Shown here: piece after piece, positions 1-12,570 of the stretch
How the letters are laid out: each line of letters begins with the position of its first letter
Position numbering within the stretch: position 1 is the first letter of the stretch
Source: Paragonimus westermani
Lineage: Eukaryota; Platyhelminthes; Trematoda; Plagiorchiida; Troglotrematidae
Direction of reading: 5' to 3'
DNA: 64,000 nucleotides
Assembly (NCBI GenBank): GCA_008508345.1
Contig: QNGE01001273.1
Coordinates: 63,218 to 127,217 of the forward strand
Notes under the pieces: generated by a model
Databases searched by the model: none
The model's input: the letters and a program-made list of their open reading frames with translations, nothing else
What the model was told of the DNA's origin: nothing
Translations under genes and position numbers: made by a program

Positions 1-650
1 CACTTCACCTCTTCATGACGTGATCTGAACACAATAGATGTTAAGTGAGCTGAGTGTCACATGTCTTTAATTAACTAATGAACGTTTTGCGTCCATCCCA
101 CTGATGACGTATGTTGGTGACTGCAACGTCATCCAAGTGTTGATGCCTATCCGATTTTTAACTACCCAATACCTACTTAGTCTCGTATTGCTAGACTAGT
201 GCATCAGCCCGAAGGTGCCATGTTAAGATGCGACGGTTGTATAGCTGCACCATGAATTTTTCATCGTTAGTACAATTCTTATAAAATTCACTCGGCAGCT
301 TCTTACCCATAATCAGCAATTTGCCACAAAAATGATTGATTTCCACTACACAACGGGAAGGGTATTCTTAAAAGACCGGGGTGAAGGTGAGAGTGGAAAG
401 TGGCAAGGAGCATATATTCGGTAATGACGCACGCAGCAGGACAGACTGCTCACAAATGCTGACAAAGTATGCCATCAGTGGACGGACTTCGCATGACTTG
501 CACACAAAACCAATAGTAGTGCAGTCATTCACTAAACTAAGAATGGTATAAGGCGTTGATAGCCCGGACGACACAACATGACAGGACTGAGCGAGTTGGT
601 AAACTATATAATGCAGCCAAAATTTCCCAAGGACTGCTGTTGAGTTTGCT
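1..650. other. No supported gene
   Basis: Intergenic or intronic sequence at the window edge. Short open frames exist on the minus strand (for example 368-574), but they have no recognisable motif and no convincing splice context. Nothing else is seen. Confidence 0.6.
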
Positions 651-1572
651 CAGACACGCAACTCGTTAAACAGTAACTGTGGGCACGTAACTATGATCGC
701 TACATGGTGAAAAAACAACGTTGCTGTTTGAAAACCCGCTGGTTGACCAATACATATACGGGCACTGTAACTGTCAGTGATGGGGTGGAAACAGTCTCTG
801 AACCACGGATGTAAGTTGCGGAGCAAAATATTCACTTTCTGAATTATCTGCAAGCATGAGTTCAGAAGAATCCAGCTACCGACCTTGTTCAATATGTCTG
901 CTGAAAAGTCTATCTGATTGAAATGAACAACTATCTTTCTTGTTATTCGTGGTATGTGGATGCGGTCAAGCTTCGGAAAACACGCTTGATGGCCGAATGA
1001 TTTTCTAGCCGAATGTGCTGTTTTAACTTTCGTGGTGGGCCGTTCAAACGTAAAGCTATACACCATTGGTTGAAAACAAACTGGTTTACGACTGAAGATT
1101 TGGATTGGCACTCCTGAAAATCGTATTATCAGACTCTATTTCTAACGTATACTACCGCTGAGGTCAGGTTAGACAACCTAACAAGTTTACCATCTGCAGA
1201 TACATGTTTCTGGTCCATGTTCTGGATATGTGTCAATTCGGTCAAATCGTTAGCACCAGGTTCTGAGTGTTTTCATGTATATCTCGACCATGTACCATCA
1301 GCGTGCATGTTGTCTAAACAGTTGTTTGAGTGACACAGTTGCGTAGTAATGAGAGCCAAGGTAAATTATTAGAACGACCACCTAAACCGCTCTGATCACA
1401 TCCATTGATTTGACTTTTTGAGGTAACTAGAAATAGTCTTCTACTTGGGATTGGAGTAGTTGGGATGTACTTGTATGCCTCGCTAGTGAAGCTATTGCAC
1501 GTAAAACAGAAAGTAGTCTAACGCACGTGGCTAATTTTTTTCGGAAACGGGCAAAACGTTTGCTTACAGCAG

Positions 1573-1590
1573 TATATATATATATATATA
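1573..1590. repeat. (TA)9 microsatellite
   Basis: An uninterrupted run of TA dinucleotides, read directly from the sequence. Confidence 0.95.
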
Positions 1591-2264
1591 CAGAGATGGA
1601 TCGAAAACCAGCACTTTGTTTGGTGCTTGGGAAAACTGTCGGATTGATAGGAAACTTGTGGAGTAAAGAGAGCTGAGAAATCTTGTGCACATATAAACCT
1701 GTTAGATGGTTCAGGGAGAAATGACAAACTGCGTGATTGTTTCACTTTCAAAAAGTCAGTGATAGAAAGATTGCGAAGGGAAAGGTCAGAGGACAATGAG
1801 CGGAATAGAGCCCCGAACACTCCCCAGCATAAAAACCGCACTAAACCGTACAACGGCTTCGAAAGGTAGGCAGAGCATCCTCATTCTATCGCAATACTTT
1901 TGATGTAGAAGTCGGTTGAATGCACGGTCACTTGTCTGTAATACGTGTGTCGACTCTGCGCTTGCATTCAATGAATGACACATCTGAAGTTGACGCAGTT
2001 ACAAAAGACCTTGATAGGTTGTTCCATGTTGGGAATATCCCGACCTCAAAAGAATGTTCCCTGCAAATCCAACCGCCCATTTGATGTTTGAACTTTAGTG
2101 AATTACCCCAAGATAAGTCTGTTTTTAAGAGATGAAGGGATGAAGAGTTTTATATACTAAACTAGTCTCTTTTGGTTCCGTGGGTATCGCATTGGGAACT
2201 ACCCCAGTTGGCGCAACCAACCTGGATACGGTAGAGAACGTGGTGTAGTAGCCCGTTTTTAGAA

Positions 2265-3390
2265 CTACCTTTCTATCTTCTCAATAGGGGTAATTTCATT
2301 CACAAGCTTAAGACTGTGCACTCGGATATTTAGCCCAAGATAGGAATCCACTAATGAATTGGATATAGCAGTGAAACAATCTGATCGATACCGTTCAAAC
2401 GATTTAGTGAGTAACCCATATACCGAGTTGGTTTTTTGGCCATTAACGTAAAGTTGGGAGATAAGCTTAAGTCCATTCCAGACGGTCGTGCGCAAGCCGC
2501 ATTCACGTGCAATGACACCCAAACTCTTGCCTCCCAGTGAGTAATCTGTACATCCCGAATGACGAAGGTACATTGCTCTACATTCAGGCTTCTTAATTGG
2601 GGGGCCGATTTTCTGTCCCAGCAATACGGTATGTTTAAATCTTCCCATAACTTCTCATTTGCATTCGTATTTTCTATTATGGGGCAGATTTTGGTGTAAT
2701 CAAATATGGTGAAACTGACCTGCTGTGGAACTTTCAGTACACAGAATAAAGAGCAGAGGTCCTGGTATGAAACCATATAACACACCGTTGGTTGCATACT
2801 ACCAGTCTGAGAAGAAAACCATTCAACTTGCAAGTAACGTGGCAATCGATGAGTTATATCAGTAGGGAACTTTCCATATCATATTAACATACCTATACAC
2901 AGTTTTGAATAATCTACTCGGCCCAGAATCCTAGAGAAGTCTGGAAAGACTAAATCAACTGATTTACCCGCTTGGCATTTGAGGAAAATACAGAAGACAG
3001 CCCTATATAGTATCGCGTAATTCGATATGCTTAACGAGAGAGTCACATGACCTGTATGTCTTTCAATCTGGGACAATTGTCAAGGTGACCCGTTAAAACC
3101 AGAACGAATAAAATAAGTGACCGTAGGGAAACGTATGTAAAGAATACACCACGAGGAGATAACCTATGACATTCAGAAGAAAAGCGGCCGTGATCGATTA
3201 TCAACACAAATAACCGACTTCTGCATGGAAGTTCACAAATCGGGCTAACCGAATCAACAATCGATGTGGGATTGGATGTGTCTGTCAGAATTCTTGAAAT
3301 TAAATCACCTTGTATATCTGCCCACAAAAAAGAGAGTTTGTCAACTCTTGGCAGAATAAGGTTGCTTCGGAAATGTTTAAAACCATGCAT
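2265..3390 (-). pseudogene. Frame-broken open region, product unknown
   Basis: Four overlapping minus-strand open frames follow one another. 3043-3390 gives way, after a frame change, to 2879-3076. One stop separates that from 2351-2845 in the same frame, and 2265-2648 continues in another frame. Together they cover about 1.1 kb. No domain, catalytic motif or transposase signature is recognised. It could be a decayed transposon ORF, a pseudogene, or chance open frames; the pattern of one stop and two frame changes is why I list it at all. Confidence 0.2.
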
Positions 3391-4664
3391 TACTATCCAG
3401 AATAATGTGAATTCAGCCGTCTAGTGCATTTAAGAGCTCCAGATTCGTTATGCAAGTATTGTGTAAACGGCTTATAAACGGGGTTTCATAGTTACCCTGT
3501 CCAGCTGTTACATTTCATTCTGCTTTAGGCCGAAATTGTTGGGCTTTTCGTGATTAGCTTGCAAACGTCCACAGTTGTAACAGAAGAGGTCGAAAGACTA
3601 TTTTATAAGCAGTTGGTTGCAATGACCTCCAGCAGAGTGGTGGACAACTGATTCGATCTTGTTGAGTCTCACTAATACTATGCACGCTGGGGGACTCGAT
3701 CGATTTTTATCCAGCGGAAAAAGCAACTTAACGGCTGTGGAAAACAAACTACGTATTTTCCGGTGATATTGATCCCGTGGTCGGTTTGGGTGGATACCCG
3801 GATTATCATTCTATGGCGACCTAACAATCTGATGCGTATTCATGATTCATGGATTCTATCCCACGGTTTCCGTAATGCTGTTGAGACACTTAACAAGAAC
3901 AAGCAAGCGTCCACCACTCCGTCGGAATTCAATAAGCCAACTGTTTGCAGTGTGTAGTCCACAGGTGGTATTTCAAGTAAATGTCTGTTCACCATGTATT
4001 CGAGAGGTATCAACCGTTGTTTCCAGTTGCAGCATTTTTAACCTTCGTTCCTTTGATGGTCTTTTTGGTTAGCCACTCTTGTAATGCTCTGGAACCTATT
4101 CTCTCCACCTAATCATTTTTTGGATTTGTCTGGTTAGTGATGGGTAGTTACGGGATCTCTAGCTATGGTGTGAAATTCGAGATCATTTGGGATTAGTTTC
4201 AAACTCCTCCTTTCTTGTTGATTTGTCCTCGCACAATTCAACTATTATGGGGCTGAGAGCAATCTATACACTTTGTGTGCAACCAGGACCGGACCACTCT
4301 TAGGAACCCGTAGTAAACACAGTGTCGTCTCCTGTCGAAATGACCTTGACAGAATAGTATTCACGACTTCCGGTGTCTTTCCAAAACCTATATCTCAATA
4401 GGTATTGAACGTATTCCGAATGTTTTCAAACGTAACCTTAGTTTGCCATTCGTAACTGAATGCACTTGTTACTCAATTGTCTACCAAATCGTACTGTGCG
4501 GGTAGATTTGTGATTGCACGCTTTTTGACCAATTTTTTCGTGAAATGAAAAGTTCTCTTCATAGAACATTGATTGATTTGCCCCGGTTTTCCTGAATTTT
4601 TTGTCTTTTATTTCAAGTTGACCGTCACTCACATTTAATTGCAATGTTCGCATTCAGATAGACT
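3391..4664. other. No supported gene
   Basis: Only short open frames (for example 3763-3957 plus and 4438-4653 minus) without motifs or matching splice signals. I see nothing further here. Confidence 0.6.
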
Positions 4665-4823
4665 TTCCAGCCAACCTGTTTCGAAAAGAAGCACTAGACT
4701 CGAGTTTCGCTCTCATTAGAGCTCGTCAGTAATGCATATCCTTGCCACGGCCGGGATTTGAACTCCGGCCATTCCAATCATGAGACAACCGTGTTGACTA
4801 CTGCGCCATTCACTTCACATTAG
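4665..4823 (-). mobile_element. tRNA-derived SINE, copy 1
   Basis: Read on the minus strand, this begins with a tRNA-like head. It has an A-box-like stretch (TGGCGCAGTAG), a CTCATGA segment resembling an anticodon loop with CAT, and a B-box-like stretch (GAGTTCAAATCC) closed by a good GGCCGG/CCGGCC stem. The B box starts about 43 bases after the A box, as in tRNA genes. The A box and the CTCAT segment look most like tRNA-Met. A unique body follows, with GGATATGCATTACTGACGAG and then AGCTCTAATGAGAGCG. The same body is found at about 30.8 and 57.5 kb, which shows a dispersed family rather than a lone tRNA pseudogene. This is the best-preserved head of the four copies. Confidence 0.75.
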
Positions 4824-5803
4824 GCACTACCGAATTATCAAATAAACCAAATTCCCTCATCAGAAATTTATTGTCCTTGACGAAACCAAAACTTTCATCC
4901 GGACTTAGTTGGTGAGATTGATAAACTGATATTTTTTAAGTGTTACTCTCTAAGGAAGTATGTATACAATCGAATCAGAAGTGTGTGTGTTTGTAGGTGT
5001 ACGTGTGCCAATTGTAGAAACACGTGATCTATGGGTAGTAGAGAGTTGGTGGGCTCATGTTTAAATGCGGTTTGTAGTTTGCACTTGGTTAGGCTTTCGT
5101 GAACTAGTTTTGAACGCACAACTTTAGGTAGTTGAAATTGATTTCGGTTCCCATTTGAGCCAGCACACTCCCTCGCTGACAGGTAGAGTTGACACGGACG
5201 CTATGTGAGTGATTTTGAAGATTCCATCAGCAGTGATTTGAGGTGTCTTAGCGGTCATGTGAGATCTGATGACACTGGAAGTGGGTTTCTTCGCGCCACC
5301 TGCTAGGGGATGGTCACTGGTCCTGTCTGAGAGCCGTCGGTTGTTTTTCACAATCTAACCGACTTGACGACAAAACGTGAAGAAGTAGATACGGAGCGAT
5401 GAGGTGAATTGTATTCAAAACCTAACACCCATATCAGTCATCTTCTGAAGGAATAGATAATCCATGAGTTTTAGAAAGTCCCAGTTATTACATTTGTCAG
5501 TATGTGACCAACAGCGTCATTTCCAAGTACAAAACGGTTAAAAATGGGAATTTTGCGTATTGTTGTCTCCACCAGTAGAGTACATTTCACATTGTTCAAG
5601 ATCTCTCTATATACTTATTTTAATACATCATCTTTCAAATATGTTGGTCACACATTAGCATACAGTTTCCTTGTGCTGACTTGTTAACAGGAGGTTAAAT
5701 TTTTCTTATGTTTTAATAACACCAAACTCGGAAAGTGTGTGTACCGTCTCATCTATGCTCTTTTCATGTAAATGTATATTTGACTGTATCCGTCTAGTTG
5801 ATG
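4824..5803. other. No supported gene
   Basis: AT-leaning sequence containing an imperfect TG-rich stretch near 4981-5008. A minus-strand open frame at 5124-5351 has no motif and no convincing splice sites. Confidence 0.55.
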
Positions 5804-5976
5804 TCATGTGTTTGAACAAAAGATTCGACTAATTTGTTGCCACATGCCGGCCACGTGTCCCATCCATAACACGTGATAATTCTCTACGATCGCACTTTGG
5901 TAGTCATGTGCGTGTTTAACATGTATGTGAAATAATTTGCGAACTATAGACACATTTGGACGAAAGATTTCCGAAT
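5804..5976 (-). CDS. Candidate terminal exon
   Basis: The acceptor reads CGCTTTTCAG and is followed by 57 open codons to a TGA stop. The translation contains RPNVSIVRKLFHIHVKHAH and a later HVLWMGHVAGMWQQ segment. The exon begins with two bases of a split codon, which fits the single base left by the 6672-6743 block. The product is not recognised. Confidence 0.38.
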
Positions 5977-8900
5977 CTGAAAAGCGACTACGGGTATACA
6001 GTGAAAGACGCAATACGTAGACTATGAATAAGAGGGAGAGATTTCCTTCCGAATACACGAGAGCTTATTGACCGGTGACCCCATGGTTAAGATAGATAGC
6101 AAGGAAACGATGACACACGGTCCTGCCACCGTAATAAAAGTTCTACTGACTGGGGTGACCAGTTTCAGCGTTTGACTGCATCTGTCCTGAATTGGGCGGG
6201 TTCACTGTCGCATGTTCCACTTTCCGTTCTGCCAGAGTGTTTGGGGTTTTGCCTGGCCTATTTCTAAGTTTGAGTTTCCCATAGCAAGCTAGCTTCTATA
6301 CACTTGCCAGTTCATCGCAATGCTTGTATGATGGAGCTGATGGATGTCGACGAAGCGCAGTTGGTGGTGCTGAACGCATCAAAGTTAAGTTTGCGGACTA
6401 TCGGCGAGGAGAATCAGTAACATGGGAACACAACAGTATTGCTTTTATTGAAGCAGTTGTTTGAAACTGGTCTCTTGAACAGAAAACCTGTTATCGACGG
6501 TATCAGTAGTCACGATGAATACGATGAAGACCCTTCCTCCGTTAGTACGTGCAACTCCGCCGGATTCCATTAGTAAGGTAGTTCAACTACTGCAGCCAAT
6601 TCACATTCAGTAAACCCGTCAGAAGTCCATCCCTACAATTTTCAGAACGTTGGTAGTCAAAATGTGCTTACTAGCTCTAAGGAAAGAACATGCTGCAACG
6701 TACTTCAATCGACTGTCATCTTTCTGTTTCAGTTGTAGTCTATCTGCACGACGGAAGTGATAAGACACACGAAACTCATTAACACCTACGCACCACAATG
6801 AAACTGCTACATAGCTACAACTCGACGGTTCTTCTTTCGTTTGAAGTGCATACCAGCGCGCCTTTGAGGGTCACACGTTTTTGTCTCAATCACTCTAGAT
6901 GCAACTGCCTGGAACTTTCCCCCAACTTCTTTCTTCTCGTATGACGAAGTCTGACTTGTTTTCAATGTGAGGGTGCAGCGGCCTACTATACGAAGCCTAT
7001 CCTATCTTGGTTTGATCAAGTGTTTCCAAATCGTTGAGCTTTTGGGGTTCGGGCTTGTCGAGCGACCCTCTAGAATACCCGATTTATCTCCATTGGATAT
7101 TTCCCTCTGACGTGAGCTAAATTCTCTTCTCTACAGTATGTAATTGCATTCTACCAACGGGCCTGTAGAACAGCCTTTTTAACTATCTCAGAAAAGTTCC
7201 CAGAAGTGTTACACAAGGAACCAACAGTGTGTTGAAGGTGACGGACGAGAGTTCCAGAAACCGATTTAAGTATACCGTGCGGGTGAGAACTCGAAACAGC
7301 TGTTTTAAAAACTACACATTTTGACTTGCTGAATTGTTTTTCCAATTCACTTTTTCGACATTTAGCTCAGTGAATAAAAATGAATTTGCACGTGCTCCTC
7401 CTTAGGTGACGGAACATACTCATTCCAGTTTGAAAAAACTGCTTCCCTCAACTAGCCTACAAAATTGGTCTAAAGAAGTCCGGCTCAGCACAGTCAACAT
7501 CTTTTATTTCCGCCATTGTGTCAAAGTTAGAACAAACATTGGAACACTGGTTTAACTTAGTGACAGAGTTGTATACTCGACGCAGTTTTGTCTAGGACAA
7601 TTAGCCTAGTCATCACAATCAGCAGACATACTTGCCAGACTGTTCGGGTCGCAGTGCGTCACGGTTTCCCTTCCGTCACTCATCATAGAGGTACCACGGT
7701 GTACTGCTGTTTTCTGGGTATGCAGTAAGTCTTCAGAACTAACTCTCTCGCTTTCATCCGTGCTCATTTTAGCTATCACGTCACATCTGTCATAAAAATA
7801 CAAGAATCCCAAAGAAATATATACTGGGTTTATGTTTTCCACACACGATCATGCTATTTAGTTCCGCTTTTATTTATTATACCTTTACAATTTCCAATCT
7901 GAGTTCATGTTTCGTTCCATTTTGTTGATATTAGTCAGAAAACCCAACCGTTCACAATGCCGTTAGCAATTATTTGATTTATGTGACTATCGATTTGCCA
8001 AACAAACAATCATTACTACATTTTTGAAGTTTGATCCATCTTTTTGTTCTCTCATATTCAGTTGTCTTGTCCATTGACAATTATTTGTACTAGTTGTTAT
8101 AACCTAATTTGCAGTGGGTAAGCGAATAGAGCTGTTTTCGTCAAATGAATCCACTCGAATTTATCCGTATTCGAAGTTGACTATCTTTAACATAGACGCA
8201 TGTGATTTCTGTCGCTATTCTCTGCCCAACCGAAACCCTGCAAACCTTGTCAACCTACATTTCAATGTCAAACTCACGTGTACGGTACCTGGGAAAGCGT
8301 GTAGGTGTCTGATAGCTAACCGGTACTGTCACATTGTGTTAACTTGTTTGCAACTGGAACCATTGAAATATTAAGTCATTCCTTAGTTAAAATAGAGCGA
8401 GTTAAAACCAGAAGAGTTATAGGTTTTGCAACGTTCCGAACCCTCTCGGAGAGTTATTTCCACGCGAATTAAATGGAAAAATTTACGTTACACAAATCTC
8501 TCAGGGGGTTATCAAATTGCACGTGTCGGTGTGTATGAAGTTTGATTTGTCGGGAGACTATTAATAGGATGGGTGGGTTTGTGGACCACCCTGGGTCACA
8601 ATGTGAACATCCCAGGTGCAAACAGGGCTGGACAATTATAGTGTGAATCCACTAAATCATTCATTGAACGCCCAATTAAAAACCCTATGCCCTTAGTCGC
8701 ATAGACAGATTGGGTCTCATTTTTGTCGTTTATTTATCAGTTTTCCCAAAAAAGATTAACACTGAATTGAAGTCACAAACGAACATAATCTCGCAGTATA
8801 AGATGCAGTGAGTGAGCAGGGCTTTTGGTATCCATTGAGATTATTCTAGACACACTAAGGTTTACTTCAATTTAAGCGTTTGAACCACTGCTTCCCATTA

Positions 8901-9238
8901 ATTTCACGGTTTAACTGGTGAGAGGGGACTGACTTCTCGTAGAAACTTATTTCACGTGTAACTCTACGTAATCCGCGGTTTCCGTGTACCAATCAGCTTC
9001 TCACGGTAACCCAAGTGAACCAACGCGTATGTTGTCATCACCATGAACAACAGTCCGTTTTGCAGTGCTTATAATTTCACTCAGCTGCCTACTGTTAGGC
9101 TTAAGCCTGACAAGCCAGCATCTAAATGAAGAAATCTTTTCAGGAACTCTTCATGCAGATCAGCTGCATAGAAGCTTAACGTTCCCCTCAGTTTCCATCT
9201 CTTGAAAATGAAAGTGAAGGCTTCTTGATTTCTCCAAT
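5804..9238 (-). CDS. Unnamed multi-exon gene (partial model)
   Basis: Five exon-like blocks lie in order on the minus strand: 9238-9093, 7786-7632, 7365-7155, 6743-6672 and 5976-5804. Most have strong polypyrimidine acceptors, and several have GTATGT or GTAAGC donors. Blocks 2 to 3 (one base carried over, two needed) and blocks 4 to 5 (one carried, two needed) join in phase without stops. Block 3 to block 4 does not join in phase, so a small exon is probably missing there; the exons between blocks 1 and 2 and the 5' end are also unseen. The translations are polar and Ser/Lys-rich, with no domain I recognise. The last block ends in a stop at 5804. The blocks could belong to more than one gene. 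Confidence 0.4.
6328..6573 (+). pseudogene. Open frame with one internal stop, unknown
   Basis: A plus-strand frame of 82 codons begins with two consecutive ATG codons and is interrupted once by TAA at 6418-6420. The first part is acidic (MELMDVDEAQLVVLNASKL). The second contains KQLFETGLLNRKPVIDGIS followed by an Asp/Glu/Ser-rich end. The single stop in an otherwise continuous, protein-like frame suggests a decayed coding sequence, possibly from a retroelement gag or a retrocopy. It lies in the proposed intron of the minus-strand gene, between its blocks at 6672 and 5976. No family is recognised. Confidence 0.3.
6672..6743 (-). CDS. Candidate internal exon
   Basis: A 72-base block with acceptor TTCCGTCGTGCAG and donor GTAAGC. 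It encodes a basic 23-residue stretch (RLQLKQKDDSRLKYVAACSF) with no stop. Its outgoing phase matches the exon starting at 5976. Its incoming phase does not match the donor at 7155, so an exon is missing between them. Confidence 0.35.
7155..7365 (-). CDS. Candidate internal exon
   Basis: The acceptor is TTTTTATTCACTGAG and the donor GTAGAA. The frame starts KCRKSELEKQFSKSKC, is rich in Lys and Ser, and runs 69 codons without a stop. The incoming phase fits the donor at 7632. If the GTAGAA donor is not used, the frame ends two codons later in a stop and this would be a terminal exon instead. Confidence 0.4.
7632..7786 (-). CDS. Candidate internal exon
   Basis: The acceptor reads TTGTATTTTTATGACAG and the donor GTATGT. 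The 51-codon frame is highly polar and includes MSTDESERVSSEDLLHTQK. Its last base plus the first two bases of the 7365 exon form one codon. No domain is recognised. Confidence 0.42.
9093..9238 (-). CDS. Candidate exon
   Basis: The acceptor has a long pyrimidine run (CGTTTGTTTCCTAACACAG). The 48-codon frame reads WRNQEAFTFIFKRWKLRG, then SFYAADLHEEFLKRFLHLDA. It may end at a GTAGGC donor at 9093 or continue to a stop at 9081. It looks protein-coding, but I do not recognise the family. It could be an upstream exon of the gene at 7.8-5.8 kb or a separate gene. Confidence 0.38.
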
Positions 9239-9639
9239 CTGTGTTAGGAAACAAACGAACGTTAAGAAAGTGGATCATGAACAGTTCATAACAGCTATAT
9301 AATGACCCGGTTTACTTTCAAAGATCCACTAGGCTGTATCTCAGATGTTTACTGAACCGAGGCTGTGTTCGCTGTGTCTACCGCGAATTCGTTTGCACTG
9401 GTTAACACCTGTGTTTCCGACCATGTCTTCTGTGATTACGACTCATTTATGGAAACCTCGATTCATGAATCCAGATTACCGTAACTGTCAGTGTCTTTCC
9501 TATACGGAAGTTTTAGTAACACTAAGTGAATAGGGAAGTTCAAGTTGTCCGCCCAACACAATGGCTTTACTCGGTTCAGCACGAGATTGGATAACCTGAA
9601 ATCTCGATCAGTGTATTTATTAACCTAGAGACTGACGGT
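9239..9639. other. No supported gene
   Basis: Contains only a 62-codon plus-strand frame at 9345-9533 without motifs. This is flanking sequence of the LINE that follows. Confidence 0.55.
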
Positions 9640-11573
9640 GGTTGCACGCTGCTACCTTGACATGGTAGTCGGGCTTGTGTGCTGTTTTGTTCCGACGGGC
9701 TGTGTTAAAAAGGACCTCAGTGCTTCTAGGCACAACCTTGTCAGACAGGCCAAAGGGGAGCAGCCAGATGAGAAGCAATCACACCCATAAGATTTTATGT
9801 CGCACTATTGGCTGTGTAAAAATGCTTAAGTAGCGAGGTACGATCCTCTGGTCATATAGCAGAGCTATTTTTATAGTTGCGACACTGCTGTCTTCCATAT
9901 CAAGGAGAAGGGGGGTAAGAAAAAATAGCCTCAAACAAGGAGCACCCCGATCGCCAAACGGTTAGCCGTGAACGCCGGTGTATCATCCAACATGGTCGAA
10001 AAACATCTGGTATCATCCAGAAGGCCGATGTAACCTTGATTACATCCACTGCACGCAGCAAAACTCAGAGTGGGACGTCAATGTCTTATTCACTGCACCC
10101 TCATGCCAAGCAAACAATCAATGCGAAGTGAGTCAGATTCTATAGTCACTGACTCCGGGTATGGTTCCCCAAGAAAACCCTGTATCCTGTTGTCTCGCAG
10201 GTCAGACTTTTGAGTCAGACTCGGGATGGGACTCACCAAGTCAACACCATTCCGTGATATAAACGACCGGGAATGTTAAAAGTTTTCGTTCTCCTGACAG
10301 TGGCATTATTCACTCATCACGACCTTCTCCTTCTACCTTGTCCCCCAATTTTTTTTGCCTTCTCTGTGCCTTAGGGCGATAACTGCTTTCTGAGGCTAAC
10401 ACAACTGGTAAACGTTGGCGCTTTCATTGTTTGCACTCTTCGACAAGTCGGTCAGCAAGCTGCTCTAGCAAGTACTCTCAAGCCTGTCGCTTGGTGTGTG
10501 CTGTGTATCGGTGGCGCGAGCCCACGATCCTAACACCGTTATCCGTTTGAGTCCACCCCTAGATAACTGTCCATTCAAACGCTTCTCTTTTAGGGTCTCT
10601 GGTGGCGCTGAAACTGAGTCTCATGGTCAACCTGGGGGTTGGAATCGCAATGAGTCTTAGAGCAGAGCGATGTTTGCTCAATTAGATCCCAGTGGACAGT
10701 GGTTTGTGCACGGTCAGACCCAATACGTCGTTCAATGTCCGCCGACGCAAATCAGAAAAGCATTGTATTTTCATTACATCGGCGTACGCTCCGACGGACG
10801 GCTGTTGGGTGCTAGCAAAGATGTGTTCTATTACGTCCTCGTTTGACCTTCAAAGGCACTGTGTTACGTGAAGACAACTTTGTTTTTCTCACTTATGAAC
10901 ATAACTCAATCATATGGCAGTCAGTTACAGCCATCATTCTTTTAAAGGCTGGCGCATTTTGGAACAAACACCTGGACTCGGATCACGCTGCTGTACATGC
11001 TCGTTTTTTTTCGCCATTTGCTCAGAAATCATACACTGATAAATGCAAGATACCTAACCAGCATTCGAGCGAGGGGACTGTAAAGAACGCCTACGGGGAA
11101 GCGCTATTGAGTAGATTGCCCAGTTCGAGTCAGGTGAGAGATCATAACGAACACTGGAAGCAGATCGCTACAGCTTTGAAAGCATACTGTGAAGGGGTAT
11201 ATACCGATGGAGCAGTTCATTTGCGACAGAAATGGATTTCGGTCAGGTCGACAACATAATGAACAAGCGTCCCTCGATTCCATCGATTTATGAGCATGAG
11301 GAACACCGTCACCGGTTTAAACAAAAGGTGAATAAAACCTTGCGAAAGAGCCATGAGCACCACATGGTCGAAAAGTCGAAAGAGATGGAAACAGCATTTT
11401 TAATTTGAAACAGCAGAAGGCTTTTTTTCCCTAGTCCGTGGTAGCACTGGTCATCGAGTCGGTGTGAGACCATATGTGATAAAGATGGTTCACTTATCAC
11501 CAGCCAGTCGCGCCGGCTTCACAGGTGAGTTGAATATTTTCAGGAACAGTTCAGCTGGTCCCAACCAAACCAT

Positions 11574-12570
11574 TTGGACGACCGGACCCAAATGGTCAGT
11601 TACTGCGTTCCAGACGGCCCTCCCTCGGAAGCAGAAGTGGTCTTGAAGCCCAAGTTATTAAAGAGTAACAAGGCTCCTGAATCAGATCTCTCCCCACCTC
11701 TTTTCAAAGATGGTAGGGAGAGGTTGGCATCCGAACTGAAAAAATTCTTTCTGACGGTTTGGAAAACTGAAAAGTTATCTCGTGGTGGGTGCTTACCAAG
11801 AGTAATTCCCGACTCCAAAAATGGCGCCCGAAGTCTGCGTGACAACAATCGAGGCGTCAGTCTAGTGTCTGGTGCGTCCAAGGAAACCAGCGGCACCATT
11901 TTGCGTCAGCTCAGTAAGACCAGAAGAATTCAGATACGCGAAGAACAGACAAGATATCAATCCTATCGAAGATGTGTTGATCATATTTTCACCCTGCGAC
12001 AGACCTTGCGACATCCGCACTCCTAAAGTCAACCGACGGCCGTTTTCAATGCAGTTGCTCATAAGTCCTATGGCACTGTCATCTTCAAAAGGGAGTAACA
12101 GGGGAATACGTCCATCTATGTACCAACTTTGCAAACAGAGTGAGGGTCTATGGACAACTGTCTTAAGCGTGCATCATTTTCAGTGGTGTTCGTCAAGGGT
12201 ATCCAATTTCCCTCTTCCTGTTCAATTTTGTCACAGACAAAATTCTGGAAACCAAACTTGAGGAGCTCAATGGGATTAGTATTGATCCCCTTCCTGATGC
12301 TAGGCTGATCGGTCTGAGGTATGCGGATGACATGTCATACCTGGCCCCTCTGCCGAACGAGATGAGTGACCGGATTGATTTGTGTGGAGTCTGCTTCGCA
12401 CCCTCCAAGTGTAAAGTGCTACTTCAAGACTGCAGTATTTCCGTTCTTACTTTCTTTAGTACAAGTAATCAGCCCGACACTGTGGACAGTTTCACACACT
12501 TGGATAGCACTCTCTCGTCAGGTTGTAACATTACTGACCAGACATCAACGCGTTGTCTTTACCAGCCTGC
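11574..12570 (+). pseudogene. LINE A reverse transcriptase domain, frameshifted
   Basis: The first frame (11574-12026) carries the fingers region: PSEAEVVLKPKLLKSNKAPE, then RSLRDNNRGVSLVSGASKE, then RRCVDHIFTLRQ. After frame changes, GVRQGYPISLFLFNF appears near 12,190 and the catalytic YADD motif near 12,320 in LRYADDMSYLAPL. It is followed by CFAPSKCKVLLQD. The motifs are in the right order for an RTE-type reverse transcriptase, but no single frame is intact. Confidence 0.85.

Noticed and set aside
650..1111. 153-codon minus-strand open frame
   Set aside because: Other frames of the same stretch look equally protein-like, no motif is recognised, and splice signals are absent.
8114..8374. 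86-codon plus-strand frame after a TTTGCAG acceptor
   Set aside because: Acceptor-like start, but no good donor and no motif. It opposes the better-supported minus-strand exons on both sides.
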